NCBI RefSeq assembly: GCF_031458075.1 | Contig: NZ_JAVDXT010000001.1 | Location: 1,426,001 to 1,490,000, forward strand | Origin: Rhodoferax_B ferrireducens_A | Lineage (GTDB): Bacteria; Pseudomonadota; Gammaproteobacteria; Burkholderiales; Burkholderiaceae_C | DNA: 64,000 bases | Direction: 5' to 3' | Part shown: positions 43,004 to 51,288 of the stretch, piece by piece | Position numbering within the stretch: the stretch's first letter is position 1 | How the letters are laid out: every line of letters starts with the position of its first letter | The notes under the pieces: generated by a model | Told to the model about the DNA's origin: nothing | The model's database searches: none | Seen by the model: the letters and a program-made list of their open reading frames with translations, nothing else | Program-made: the position numbers and the translations under genes

Positions 43004-46000
43004 TCAGCCCTTGCCCCCGCAAGCCGCCACGTCCGGTGCCGCTGGCGGCGCAGCATCGCCGCCGACCAGCAAGGGCGTGAGCTGTGGCGCCAGCACCTTC
43101 AGCAGCTGCACCGGCAGGGCGCTGGTGAAGTCGTACCCTGCGGCCTGGGCACCGGGCACGTAGGCAATGATGGTGCCGAAGAAGCGCTCGTCGATGTTGA
43201 AGACAAAGGTGGCGGACCGGTTCACCACGCGCGACTGGATCAGCTTGCCGCCAGCACCATAGGTGTCGAAGCGCTGGTCGCCGGTGCCGGTCTTGCCGCC
43301 TACCGGGAAGCTGCTGCCGTCGGGCCGCAGGAATGCATTTTTGACCCGTACCGCCGTGCCTTCGTCCACCACCCGGCGCACCGCGCCGAGTGCGGCCTGG
43401 GCGACTTCGGGGGACAGCACCTGTTCGGCCTTGCCGGCCTTGTACTGCAGCCGGGTTTCATACGGTGTGGCGGCGGCGAAGTGCAGCGACTCGATACGGG
43501 TATTCGGCTTGCGCAAGCCGCCGTTGACCAGGATGCCCATCATTTCGGCCAGCGCGGCCGGGCGGTCGGCCGAGGCGCCGAGCGCGGTGGCGTAGGAGGG
43601 TACCAGCGTGTCAAACGGGTAGCCCATTTGCGCCCACTGGCGGTGGATTTCCAGAAAGCCTTCGCCTTCCAGCAGGCCCAGGATGCGCTTGTCCTGCGCC
43701 TGCTTGCGGTGCGTGGAGAACAGCCAGGAATACACCGTCTGCCGCTCGGCCACGCTGGCCTCCATCACCTGGGTCTGGCTGGCGCCCGGGTGCTGGCGCA
43801 GGTAGCCGACCAGCCAGAGCTCCAGCGGGTGCACGCTGGCCAGGTAGCCGCGGTCGGCCAGCGACATCTGGTCGGGGGCGTACTGGGCGTAGAGCTTGGC
43901 CAGCCGCGGCTCGGTCGGGTCCAGGCCGTCGGGCAGGTGGTCGGTGACGAAGGCCGAGAACTGCTCCAGCGAGGCTTGGGGCGCAATCGTGCGGTAGATG
44001 GCGGCCAGCCGCGAGGCGGTGGGGCGCACGCTGCCCAGCAGCGCGTCCTCGGCCTGCTCGGCGCTCTTGCCCTGGTACTTGACCAGGAAGCGGCGCATGA
44101 AGACCTGGCCTTCGTGGTCGGCAAAGCGGGTCAGGTAGGCGGCGCGGCGCGGGTCGTCGGCATCTTGCAGCAGCTTGGCCGAGGAGCCGGGCGTGAGGAA
44201 CATGTAGTGGTGCACGATGTCGCGCATCAGGCGGATGAACACCAGGTTCACCGAATTGCGCAGGCCATTGCGCACCGACATCACCCGTGCGTTGTCGTCG
44301 CGGTTGAAGTTGTCGAAGTGGTGCAGGCCGCCGCCGGTCATGAAGCCTTCGGCGTTGTTGGCCGAGTACTGCCGCTCCAGCGCCGCGTCCAGCATCTTGG
44401 CCAGGCTGCGGTCCTGGCTGCCGGCCAGGTAGTCGGCGGCCCAGCGGGTCAGCACGTCCTGCCGGTCCACGCTGAGCGCGCGCAGCTCCTTGGCGTCTTG
44501 CGTGGCCAGGCGCTGGTGCAGCTTGTCCATGATGTCCAGGTAGGTGATCAGGGTGCGCAGCTTGGCGGTGGAGCCGAGGTCGAGCTTGGTGCCTTCGTTG
44601 ATGTTCAGCGGCTGGTCGTAGTTGTCGGTCTGCACACGCAGCAGGTTGGCGTCGGCACCGCGCTCGTACAGGGTGAAGCTGTACACCACCTTGGCCGGGT
44701 CGCCGCGGTCCAGCAGCTGCTTGGCGTTCAGTCCGGCGGCCTTGGCGCTTTCGGGTTCGCGCAGGTCGCGCAGCAGCTGGGTCACGGCGGCCTGCACCGG
44801 CGCATCCAGGGTGCTGGCGGCGCTCAGGTCCAGCCGGTCCAGGTCGTACAGGCGGTTGTTGCCGAGCACGCTGGACAGGTGGGTGCGCACCGCGTTGGCG
44901 GCTTTCTGGGTGACGAAGGACACGGCTTCGGTCGGCACCTTCTGGGCGCGCCGGTGCAGTTGGGCCTGCAATGCCGCATCGCGCAGCGCGGGGCTGATCA
45001 CGCCGGCGCTGCCCAGCAGGCGCAGATGGCTGTTGGTCAGCTGGTCCAGCTCGGTCTCGTCGGCGTCGAAGTAGTAGGACGGGCGCCGCTGCGAGATCAG
45101 CAGGCTCAGCGCCTGCTTGTACAGCTGGGCCTGCTCGGCGATGGGCGCGTCGGGCTCGGTCACGGTCTTCAGCAGGCGGTTGACCTGCTGGAAGTCCTGT
45201 CCGTACCAGACCCACAGGCCGTCGCCCATGCCATGCACCTCGCCAAAGCCGGCCTTGGCCGACAGCGGCATGGTGTTCATATAGGCCAGCACGATCTGGC
45301 GCCGCACCGCGCTGGTGTCTTCGCCCTGCTGGTAGGCACGCAAGGCGGCCGAGACCATTTGCCGCAGCTTGTCCTGGATGCTGGAGGTACGGCCCTCGGA
45401 CGAGTGGCGGTACTTCTCGATCTGCGTGGCCAGCGTGCTGCCGCCGGGCGTGCGCGCCGTGCCGGTGAGGCTGCTTTCGGCCTTGACCAGCACCGCGTTG
45501 GCCAGCCGGTCCCATTCGACCGCGGGGTTGCGCTTGGGCTGGTCGGGGTCGAGCAGCTCGCGGTTTTCGATGAACAGCAGGCTGTCGACCAGGATGGGTG
45601 CGATGTCGTCAAAGCGCTCGAATACGCGCTGCGGATAGCACTCCTGGAACAGCGGTGTGTTGTGCCGGTCCAGCACGCGCAGACCGCCCTGGGTTTTCTC
45701 GGCATACGGGGCGTAGTAGCCGTCGTCCACGATGGTGGCCATGGTGGGGGAGATGCGCGCCTGCTGGGCGATCTCGAAGTCGCGGGCCTGGAGTTTCTTC
45801 AGGTAGCCCGGCAGCTGCGCATAGCCGAGCCGGTCGTCGTAGGGGGCGCTCTGCGGGAAGCGGATCGACGGGCTGGGGCCGGTGCCCACCTCAAAAGTCG
45901 CCTTGCGGGCCAGGTCGGCAAAAAACCGGGCCTGGTGGGCCGATGTGCGCATTTCCTGCGCGACCAGCATCCCGGCCGCCACCAGCAGCGCCAGCAACAC

Positions 46001-46054
46001 AACGGCAGCGATATACCGAACTCTAAACACCCCTGAAACCCATTTCTGCCGCAT
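43004..46054 (-). CDS. Very large class A PBP-like protein (GT51 plus transpeptidase)
   Basis: About 1016 residues. One N-terminal membrane anchor (YIAAVVLLALLVAAGMLVAQ) precedes a glycosyltransferase-51 region with FIENRELLD (Glu163, usual form EDxxF) and PGGSTLATQIEKYRHS. In the later DKLRQMVSAAL block the second catalytic Glu seems replaced by Gln. The transpeptidase domain keeps its three motifs: STAK (Ser495, Lys498), SVN in RNSVNLVFI and KTG at 921-923. So cross-linking activity looks intact but the glycosyltransferase may not be. ATG 46054 is preferred to GTG 46081. Stand-alone gene; the extra length over normal PBP1 lies between the GT and TP motifs. Confidence 0.88.
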   Translation of the reverse strand: MRQKWVSGVFRVRYIAAVVLLALLVAAGMLVAQEMRTSAHQARFFADLARKATFEVGTGPSPSIRFPQSAPYDDRLGYAQLPGYLKKLQARDFEIAQQARISPTMATIVDDGYYAPYAEKTQGGLRVLDRHNTPLFQECYPQRVFERFDDIAPILVDSLLFIENRELLDPDQPKRNPAVEWDRLANAVLVKAESSLTGTARTPGGSTLATQIEKYRHSSEGRTSSIQDKLRQMVSAALRAYQQGEDTSAVRRQIVLAYMNTMPLSAKAGFGEVHGMGDGLWVWYGQDFQQVNRLLKTVTEPDAPIAEQAQLYKQALSLLISQRRPSYYFDADETELDQLTNSHLRLLGSAGVISPALRDAALQAQLHRRAQKVPTEAVSFVTQKAANAVRTHLSSVLGNNRLYDLDRLDLSAASTLDAPVQAAVTQLLRDLREPESAKAAGLNAKQLLDRGDPAKVVYSFTLYERGADANLLRVQTDNYDQPLNINEGTKLDLGSTAKLRTLITYLDIMDKLHQRLATQDAKELRALSVDRQDVLTRWAADYLAGSQDRSLAKMLDAALERQYSANNAEGFMTGGGLHHFDNFNRDDNARVMSVRNGLRNSVNLVFIRLMRDIVHHYMFLTPGSSAKLLQDADDPRRAAYLTRFADHEGQVFMRRFLVKYQGKSAEQAEDALLGSVRPTASRLAAIYRTIAPQASLEQFSAFVTDHLPDGLDPTEPRLAKLYAQYAPDQMSLADRGYLASVHPLELWLVGYLRQHPGASQTQVMEASVAERQTVYSWLFSTHRKQAQDKRILGLLEGEGFLEIHRQWAQMGYPFDTLVPSYATALGASADRPAALAEMMGILVNGGLRKPNTRIESLHFAAATPYETRLQYKAGKAEQVLSPEVAQAALGAVRRVVDEGTAVRVKNAFLRPDGSSFPVGGKTGTGDQRFDTYGAGGKLIQSRVVNRSATFVFNIDERFFGTIIAYVPGAQAAGYDFTSALPVQLLKVLAPQLTPLLVGGDAAPPAAPDVAACGGKG

Positions 46055-46228
46055 ACGCACCACCCACCCCCATTTATTCACTTGGTAGCAAGCCTATCCT
46101 GAGTTTGTGTGAAAACCGCCTGCCTGCCGCGCAGGACAGCACTACTTCGATAGGCTGTTGTTAAATAGCCATGCACAGGGCGGAAAAAGGCCAACCGGTC
46201 GCTGGTTAATGCTATGGAATTGGAAGCG

Positions 46229-46258
46229 GCTAGCGCAGGTGGAATATGCGCTGCAGCC
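46229..46258. repeat. Dispersed repeat family B, copy 8
   Basis: GCTAGCGCAGGTGGAATATG followed by CGCTGCAGCC, in the 221-bp gap upstream of the PBP-like gene and next to the end of the AEC transporter gene. The rest of the gap (46055-46228) shows nothing else. Confidence 0.7.
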
Positions 46259-46275
46259 TTGTTTGGCTTATTTTT

Positions 46276-47235
46276 CTAGGGCGTCCAGCCCAGCAGCGCG
46301 TGCAAGGCCCAGAGCAGCAGGCTGATGGACAGGAAGGAGGCCACCGTGGTCACCAGCAGGGCGGCGGCGGTCAGGCCTTCGAGGTGGTATTTTTGGGCCA
46401 CCACCGGGTAGATGCTGAGCATGGGCACGCTGGCAAACACGACAGCCGCCACGCGCAGCGCGGGGTCTATGGGCGGCAGCAGCAACAGTACGGCCAGCAC
46501 CGCCAACGGGTGCAATACCAGCTTGCCCAAGCTGATGGTCGCCATGTCCCGCCGCACGCCGGACAGCTGCAAGCCGACCAGGGTGCCGCCAATCACAAAC
46601 AAGGAGATAGGGCTGGCGGCGGTGGCGACGATCTGCACCGTGCGGGCCAGCACCTCGGGCAGCTGCAGACCCAGCAGCGCAAAGCCAAAGCCGGCCACGA
46701 TGGCCGCGATCATCGGGTTCTTCAGCAGGCCTTTGAAGGACTCGGCCAGCGCCTGGTGCCAGCGCTGGCCGGCACCGTGGCTGTTGTCGCCGCGGTCGGC
46801 CAGTGCCAGGGCCAGCGGCAGTATCAGCAGGTTCTCCACGACCATGCACAGCGCCAGCGCCACCCCCGCGGGCGGCCCGATCAGCTGCAGCGCGATGGGG
46901 TAGCCGATGAAGGCGCTGTTCGATGCCGACATGCCCAGGCCCTGCATGGCGGCCGCGGTCAGCGGCTGGCGGCGCACCCGGCGCACATAGGCGATGGCGC
47001 CCAACAGCACGGCCAGCGAACCCAGCGCGTAGGCCAGCAGGAAGGGCGCGTTCAGCACCTCGCCCAGCGAACGCTGCGACAGCGCCCGGAAGATCAGCGC
47101 CGGCGTGCAGAAGTTGATGACGAAGCGGCCCAGCACGCGCATCTCGGGCTTGGCGAACAGCCCGCAGCGTACGGCCAGATAGCCCGCGGCGATGATCAGG
47201 TAGATGGGGGTGGTGATTGCCAGTATCTGGAGCAT
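46276..47235 (-). CDS. AEC family transporter
   Basis: A 319-residue permease of the auxin efflux carrier family with about ten membrane segments; the motifs SNSAFIGYPIALQLIGPPAG and FVIGGTLVGLQL are typical. Members in bacteria (MdcF-type) carry malonate or other carboxylates. It begins 27 bp after the AroE-like gene, so it is likely to move the substrate or product of that pathway. An alternative malonate role is possible, but the mdc cluster is 27 kb away. Confidence 0.88.
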   Translation of the reverse strand: MLQILAITTPIYLIIAAGYLAVRCGLFAKPEMRVLGRFVINFCTPALIFRALSQRSLGEVLNAPFLLAYALGSLAVLLGAIAYVRRVRRQPLTAAAMQGLGMSASNSAFIGYPIALQLIGPPAGVALALCMVVENLLILPLALALADRGDNSHGAGQRWHQALAESFKGLLKNPMIAAIVAGFGFALLGLQLPEVLARTVQIVATAASPISLFVIGGTLVGLQLSGVRRDMATISLGKLVLHPLAVLAVLLLLPPIDPALRVAAVVFASVPMLSIYPVVAQKYHLEGLTAAALLVTTVASFLSISLLLWALHALLGWTP

Positions 47236-47262
47236 CGTGGGGGCCGCCTAGCTGCCGTACTT

Positions 47263-48096
47263 TTAGTACTTCAGCGTGGCGACGGAACGCAAGACCTCGG
47301 GCGTGGTGCTGGGCAGGCCGAAGAACTCCAGGTAGGCCGGGATCTGCTCGAACAGCATGTCGGTGCCCACCTGCACCCGGCAGCCGCGCGCCTGGGCTGC
47401 GGCCAGGAAGGCGGTGGTTTCGGCTTTCATTACCACTTCGCCGACAAAGGCGCTGGGGGCGATGCGGGATACGTCCATGGGCAGCGGGTCGCCGTCGTTC
47501 ATGCCCATGGGGGTGGCGTTGACCACCAGGTCGCAATCGGCCGGGTCGTTGGAACCGGTTTCCACCACCAGCGCCGGGTAGTGCTGGCGCAAGCGGCCGG
47601 CCAGGCCGTCCATCGACGGGCCGTAGGCGTCGTACAGGCGCAGCGTGCCAACGCCGGCCGCCGCCAGCGAAGCGGCAATCGCCGAGCCCACGCCGCCGCA
47701 GCCGACCACCACCGCGCGTATGCCTTGCAGCTCCAAGCCCTTGCGCTGCACGCCGCGCACAAAGCCCTCGCCGTCGAACATGTCGCCGACCAGCTTGCCG
47801 TCGGCATCGCGGCGTACGGCGTTGCAGGCGCCGGCAATCTGCGCGGTGGGTGAAACCTCGTCCAGCAGGCCGGCGGTCGTCACCTTGTGCGGCATGGTGA
47901 TCAGCGCGCCGCGGATATTGGCCAGGCTGAACACCGAGCGCAGAAAGGCCGGGTAGTCTTCGGCCTTGCAACCCATGGGCACGACCACGGCATCGATGCC
48001 CGCGTGGTCGAAGTAGGGGTTGTAAATCATCGGCGCCTTGAAGGCGTGGGTGGGAAAGCCGATGTGGGCGATGAGTTCGGTGTTGCCTGTAATCAC
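47263..48096 (-). CDS. Shikimate dehydrogenase-like oxidoreductase with altered substrate site
   Basis: A 277-residue AroE-family protein. It keeps the fold, with the lysine of ALITMPHKVT, the Rossmann loop VVGCGGVGSA and the VVNATPMGM block. The normal N-terminal HSxSP, whose two serines bind the substrate carboxylate, reads HAFKAP here (residues 17-22), and the NTDG aspartate region reads MFDGEG. It is therefore likely to act on a related but different compound such as quinate or another hydroxy acid. A family A repeat lies 13 bp before its start; the AEC permease follows closely. Confidence 0.88.
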   Translation of the reverse strand: MITGNTELIAHIGFPTHAFKAPMIYNPYFDHAGIDAVVVPMGCKAEDYPAFLRSVFSLANIRGALITMPHKVTTAGLLDEVSPTAQIAGACNAVRRDADGKLVGDMFDGEGFVRGVQRKGLELQGIRAVVVGCGGVGSAIAASLAAAGVGTLRLYDAYGPSMDGLAGRLRQHYPALVVETGSNDPADCDLVVNATPMGMNDGDPLPMDVSRIAPSAFVGEVVMKAETTAFLAAAQARGCRVQVGTDMLFEQIPAYLEFFGLPSTTPEVLRSVATLKY

Positions 48097-48108
48097 GGCA
48101 TGTCCTTT

Positions 48109-48216
48109 GGCTCACCCCCAGGCTACAGTGCTTCGCATCTTTCGCCCACCCCCTTGCAGGGGGCAACACCAGCAGCCTGGCAAAGCCAGTTCTGCGGTGT
48201 TTCTGGACTGGGTGCG
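48109..48216. repeat. Dispersed repeat family A, copy 3
   Basis: Begins GGCTCACCCCCAGGCTACAG, with CCCCC-TTGCA-GGGGG and CTGGC-AAA-GCCAG hairpins, and ends TTTCTGGACTGGGTGCG. It lies directly upstream of the AroE-like start, oriented as copies 1 and 2. Confidence 0.88.
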
Positions 48217-48264
48217 TTCTGTCTGTGGGCTGGAGGTGTGCGTGATAGATTGAAGTAAAAAGTG

Positions 48265-48310
48265 TCTCTAGCGTTTATTCAATAAGCGCTAGCAGCTATG
48301 AATTATGTAG
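48265..48310. repeat. Dispersed repeat family B, copy 9
   Basis: TCTCTAGCGTTTATTCAATA followed by AGCGCTAGCAGCTATGAATTATGTAG, between the end of aroQ and repeat A3. It contains a partial palindrome CTAGCG-(N)-CGCTAG. Confidence 0.75.
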
Positions 48311-48311
48311 C

Positions 48312-48758
48312 TTATGCCTTCGCAGCTTGGGCGGCGGAAACGCCGGCGCGCAGGCCCAGCAGGTAGCTGTCTACGCCAAAGCCGCAGATCTGGCCCTTGA
48401 CGATTTCGGCGAACACCGACACGTGGCGGAAGGCTTCGCGGGCATGGATGTTGGACATGTGGATTTCCACCACCGGGCAGGTCAGGATGGCCAGCGCATC
48501 GCGGATGCCGTAGCTGTAGTGGGTCCAGGCGCCGGCGTTGATCAGCACCGCGTCCACGCCGTCGGTGTACGCCTGGTGGATGCGTTCGCACATATCGCCT
48601 TCGCCATTGGTCTGGTAGGCCTCGACCTCGGCGCCCAGCTCTTTGCCCAGCGCCACCAGGCTGGCGTTGATTTCGTCCAGCGTGATGGTGCCGTACTGCT
48701 TGGGGTCGCGTTTGCCAAACATGTTGTGGTTGATGCCGTGGAGCATGAGGACGCGCAT
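48312..48758 (-). CDS. Type II 3-dehydroquinate dehydratase homologue, variant active site
   Basis: A 148-residue AroQ-fold protein, expected to form dodecamers. The lid keeps Arg17 and the catalytic Tyr22 (GKRDPKQYG). Asn74 and His80 (INAGAWTHYS), His100 (EIHMSN) and Arg111 (FRHVSV) are also kept. The first loop, usually LNGPNLNLLG, reads LHGINHNMFG, so the conserved Asn becomes His7. It is likely to dehydrate dehydroquinate or a close analogue in catabolism rather than in aromatic biosynthesis. Placed between TRAP transporter genes and the AroE-like gene. Confidence 0.88.
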   Translation of the reverse strand: MRVLMLHGINHNMFGKRDPKQYGTITLDEINASLVALGKELGAEVEAYQTNGEGDMCERIHQAYTDGVDAVLINAGAWTHYSYGIRDALAILTCPVVEIHMSNIHAREAFRHVSVFAEIVKGQICGFGVDSYLLGLRAGVSAAQAAKA

Positions 48759-48790
48759 GGAATTCCTTTGTTCAATTTGATTTGCGTATG

Positions 48791-48812
48791 GGTGAATGCT
48801 GGATTATTCACC
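48791..48812. promoter_or_regulatory. Inverted repeat upstream of the dehydroquinase gene
   Basis: GGTGAAT-GCTGGATT-ATTCACC, a perfect 7+8+7 inverted repeat 33 bp before the aroQ-like start. Could be an operator or internal promoter site; no -35/-10 pair is obvious. Confidence 0.35.
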
Positions 48813-48831
48813 CCGCAGCCAAGGGCGATAG

Positions 48832-48917
48832 CCCGAGGCTGCGCCCTCCAGAAACACCGCAGAGCTGGCTTTGCCAGGCTGCAGGTGTTGCCCCCTGCAA
48901 GGGGGGCGGCGGTGCGC
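48832..48917. repeat. Dispersed repeat family A, copy 4 (inverted, shorter)
   Basis: On the minus strand it reads CCCCCTTGCAGGGGGCAACA and then CTGGCAAAGCCAG and GTGTTTCTGGAG, matching copies 1-3 but lacking part of the CTCACCCCCAGGCT end. It lies just after the dctP stop codon. Confidence 0.85.
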
Positions 48918-48918
48918 C

Positions 48919-49926
48919 TTACTTTCTGATTTTGGCCAGCTCAGCCTGCAGCGCCTGCACGGTTTCCTGGCCGACCGACACGGCGTACTTGGCGATCACA
49001 GGGCGCATTTTGTCGCGCAGTTTGTCGACTTCGGCAGGAGGCAGCTCGGTGACTTGCATACCGGCTTTCTTGAGCGCGTCCAGCGCGGTGCCGGCGGCTT
49101 CGCGGGCCACCTGGCGCTGGTACTTGCCGGCTTCGACGGCCGCATCGCCAATCAGCTTTTTCTCGTCGGCGCTGAGCTTGTCCCAGAACTTCTTGCTGAT
49201 GATGACCGACTGGGGGTTGTACTGGTGGTTGGTCAGGGTCAGGTTCTTCTGTACTTCAGAGAACTTGTTGGCCAGGATCACGCTGAGCGGGTTTTCCTGG
49301 CCGTCCAGGGCCTTGGATTCCAGCGCGGCATAGACCTCGGGGAAGGCCATGGGCGTGGGGTTGGCATCCAGCGCCTTGACCCAGTCGAGGTTGATCGGGT
49401 TGGGGATGACGCGGATCTTCAAACCGGCCATGTCGGCCACGCTGTTGATGGGGCGCTTGCTGTTGGTCATGTTGCGGAAGCCCAGCTCCCAGTAGGTCAG
49501 GCCGACCATGCCCTTGTCTTGCAGCTTGGCGTGCATCATCTTGCCGAACGGGCCGTCCACCACAAAGTCGGCTTCCTTGCCGCTGGCGAACTGGAACGGG
49601 AAGTCGTAGATGGCGAATTCCTTGACCTGGCTGGCCAGGATGCCGGAGTTCATGCTCACCATTTCCAGCGTGCCGCCTTGCAGGGCCGACACATTGGGGG
49701 CGTCGCCGCCCAGCACGCCGCCGGGGAACATGTTGACCTTGATCTTGCCGCCGGACTTGGCCGCCACGATCTCGGCGAACTTCTCCATGCCGATCACCAG
49801 GGGATGGCCCTTGGGGTTCTGGGTTGCGAACTTGATGGTGCGCTCCTGGATGTCGAGCGCGCTGGCGCTGCCGAAGGCGGCCAGGGCAGCAGCGGCTACC
49901 AGCGTTTTGATGAGCAGACGTTTCAT
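48919..49926 (-). CDS. dctP: TRAP transporter substrate-binding protein (DctP family)
   Basis: A 335-residue periplasmic protein with signal peptide MKRLLIKTLVAAAALAAFGSASA. DctP-type features follow: FATQNPKGHPLVIGMEKFAE, the MFPGGVLGG ligand loop and the arginine of GLKIRVIPNP that binds the substrate carboxylate. It captures an organic acid for the M and Q subunits encoded upstream. Neighbouring AroQ/AroE-type genes suggest quinate, shikimate or an analogue (inference). Confidence 0.93.
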   Translation of the reverse strand: MKRLLIKTLVAAAALAAFGSASALDIQERTIKFATQNPKGHPLVIGMEKFAEIVAAKSGGKIKVNMFPGGVLGGDAPNVSALQGGTLEMVSMNSGILASQVKEFAIYDFPFQFASGKEADFVVDGPFGKMMHAKLQDKGMVGLTYWELGFRNMTNSKRPINSVADMAGLKIRVIPNPINLDWVKALDANPTPMAFPEVYAALESKALDGQENPLSVILANKFSEVQKNLTLTNHQYNPQSVIISKKFWDKLSADEKKLIGDAAVEAGKYQRQVAREAAGTALDALKKAGMQVTELPPAEVDKLRDKMRPVIAKYAVSVGQETVQALQAELAKIRK

Positions 49927-49986
49927 GGTTATCTCCTGGGTAAGTTCTATGGATAGCACGGGCAAAGAAGGGAAGGACGCAGTGGA

Positions 49987-51267
49987 TCAGCCGTAAAGGA
50001 AGCGTGCGGGCCACATGACGATTTGCGGGAACAGCACCATCAGGAACATCACCGCAAACTGCACGGCCATAAAGGGCAGCACGCCGCGGGTGACATCGTC
50101 CATGCGCATCTTGCCCACGCCGGCCACCACGTTCAGCACCGTACCCACCGGCGGGGTCACCAGGCCGATCGAGTTGTTGATGATGAACAGCACACCGAAG
50201 TACACCGGGTCAATGCCTGCGGCCTTGACGATGGGCATCAGCACCGGGGTCAGAATCAAGATGGTGGGGGTCATGTCCATCGCCGTGCCAACCACCATCA
50301 CCAGCACCATGATGGCCATCAGCAGCAGGGTGGGGCTGTCCAGCAGGGGCTGCAGCAGCGAGACCACCTGGTCGGGCAATTGCGCCACCGTGATCAGCCA
50401 GGCCGACACCATGGCCGCTGCCACCAGGAACATGATGACGGCGGTGGTCTTGGCCGCGCCGAGGAACACTTCGTACAGCTGCTTGATGGTGAGTTCCTTG
50501 TAGATCACGCCGGCCACGAACAATGCGTACACGGCGGCCACCACGGCGGCTTCGGTCGGTGTGAAGACACCCATGCGCAAGCCCACCAGAATGAACACCG
50601 GCAGCATCAGAGCCCAGCCCGCGCTGCGGAACGACTCCCACACTTCGGCCTTGGTGCGGCGGGGCGGCGGCTCCAGCTTCTCGCGGCGGGTCAGCCACCA
50701 CCAGGTGAACCACAGGCCGGCACCCAGCACCAGGCCCGGGAAGATGCCGGCCAGGAACAATTTGCTGATCGACACATTGGCCGATACACCGAAAATCACA
50801 AAGCCAATCGACGGCGGAATGATCGGGCCGATCACGCCGCAGGCTGCGATCAGGCCGCCGCTGCGGGCCTTGTCGTGCCCGGCCTTGACCATCATGGGCA
50901 AGAGCAGGGCGGTGAGGGCCGCGGCATCGGCCACTGCCGAGCCCGACAGGGCCGACAGCAGGCAGGCGGCGACGATGGTCACATAGCCCAGACCACCGCG
51001 GATGTGGCCTACCAGCGCCATCGCAAAGTTGACGATCCGCTTGGACAGGCCACCGGTGTTCATCACCTCGCCGGCCAGCATGAAGAAAGGCACGGCCAGC
51101 AGCGGAAAGCTGTCGGCGCCGTTGATCACGTTTTGCGCCAGGATCTGGGCGTCGAACATGTCCATGTGCCACATCAGCGCGGCACCGCAGAGCAGAAGGG
51201 AGAAGGCGATGGGTACGCCCAGCGCCATGGCGGCGAGCAGGGAGCCCAGAAAAACGGCAATAGTCAT
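49987..51267 (-). CDS. dctM: TRAP transporter large permease (DctM family)
   Basis: A 426-residue, 11-12-segment sodium-coupled permease; VPFFMLAGEVMNTGGLSKR and IPPSIGFVIFGVSANVSISK are DctM signatures. Works with the Q and P subunits. It is 21 bp downstream of dctQ and 60 bp upstream of dctP, so one message. Confidence 0.95.
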   Translation of the reverse strand: MTIAVFLGSLLAAMALGVPIAFSLLLCGAALMWHMDMFDAQILAQNVINGADSFPLLAVPFFMLAGEVMNTGGLSKRIVNFAMALVGHIRGGLGYVTIVAACLLSALSGSAVADAAALTALLLPMMVKAGHDKARSGGLIAACGVIGPIIPPSIGFVIFGVSANVSISKLFLAGIFPGLVLGAGLWFTWWWLTRREKLEPPPRRTKAEVWESFRSAGWALMLPVFILVGLRMGVFTPTEAAVVAAVYALFVAGVIYKELTIKQLYEVFLGAAKTTAVIMFLVAAAMVSAWLITVAQLPDQVVSLLQPLLDSPTLLLMAIMVLVMVVGTAMDMTPTILILTPVLMPIVKAAGIDPVYFGVLFIINNSIGLVTPPVGTVLNVVAGVGKMRMDDVTRGVLPFMAVQFAVMFLMVLFPQIVMWPARFLYG

Positions 51268-51288
51268 GGTGGTGGTTCCGGCGTGTTC

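Noticed and set aside
43481..46036. An 851-codon plus-strand frame opposite the PBP-like gene
   Set aside because: The minus strand has all three transpeptidase motifs; the plus frame has only Gly/Val/Gln/His-rich sequence.
46268..48169. A 633-codon minus-strand frame spanning the AEC and AroE-like genes
   Set aside because: It runs out of frame across both real genes on the same strand; its Arg/Pro-rich product matches nothing.
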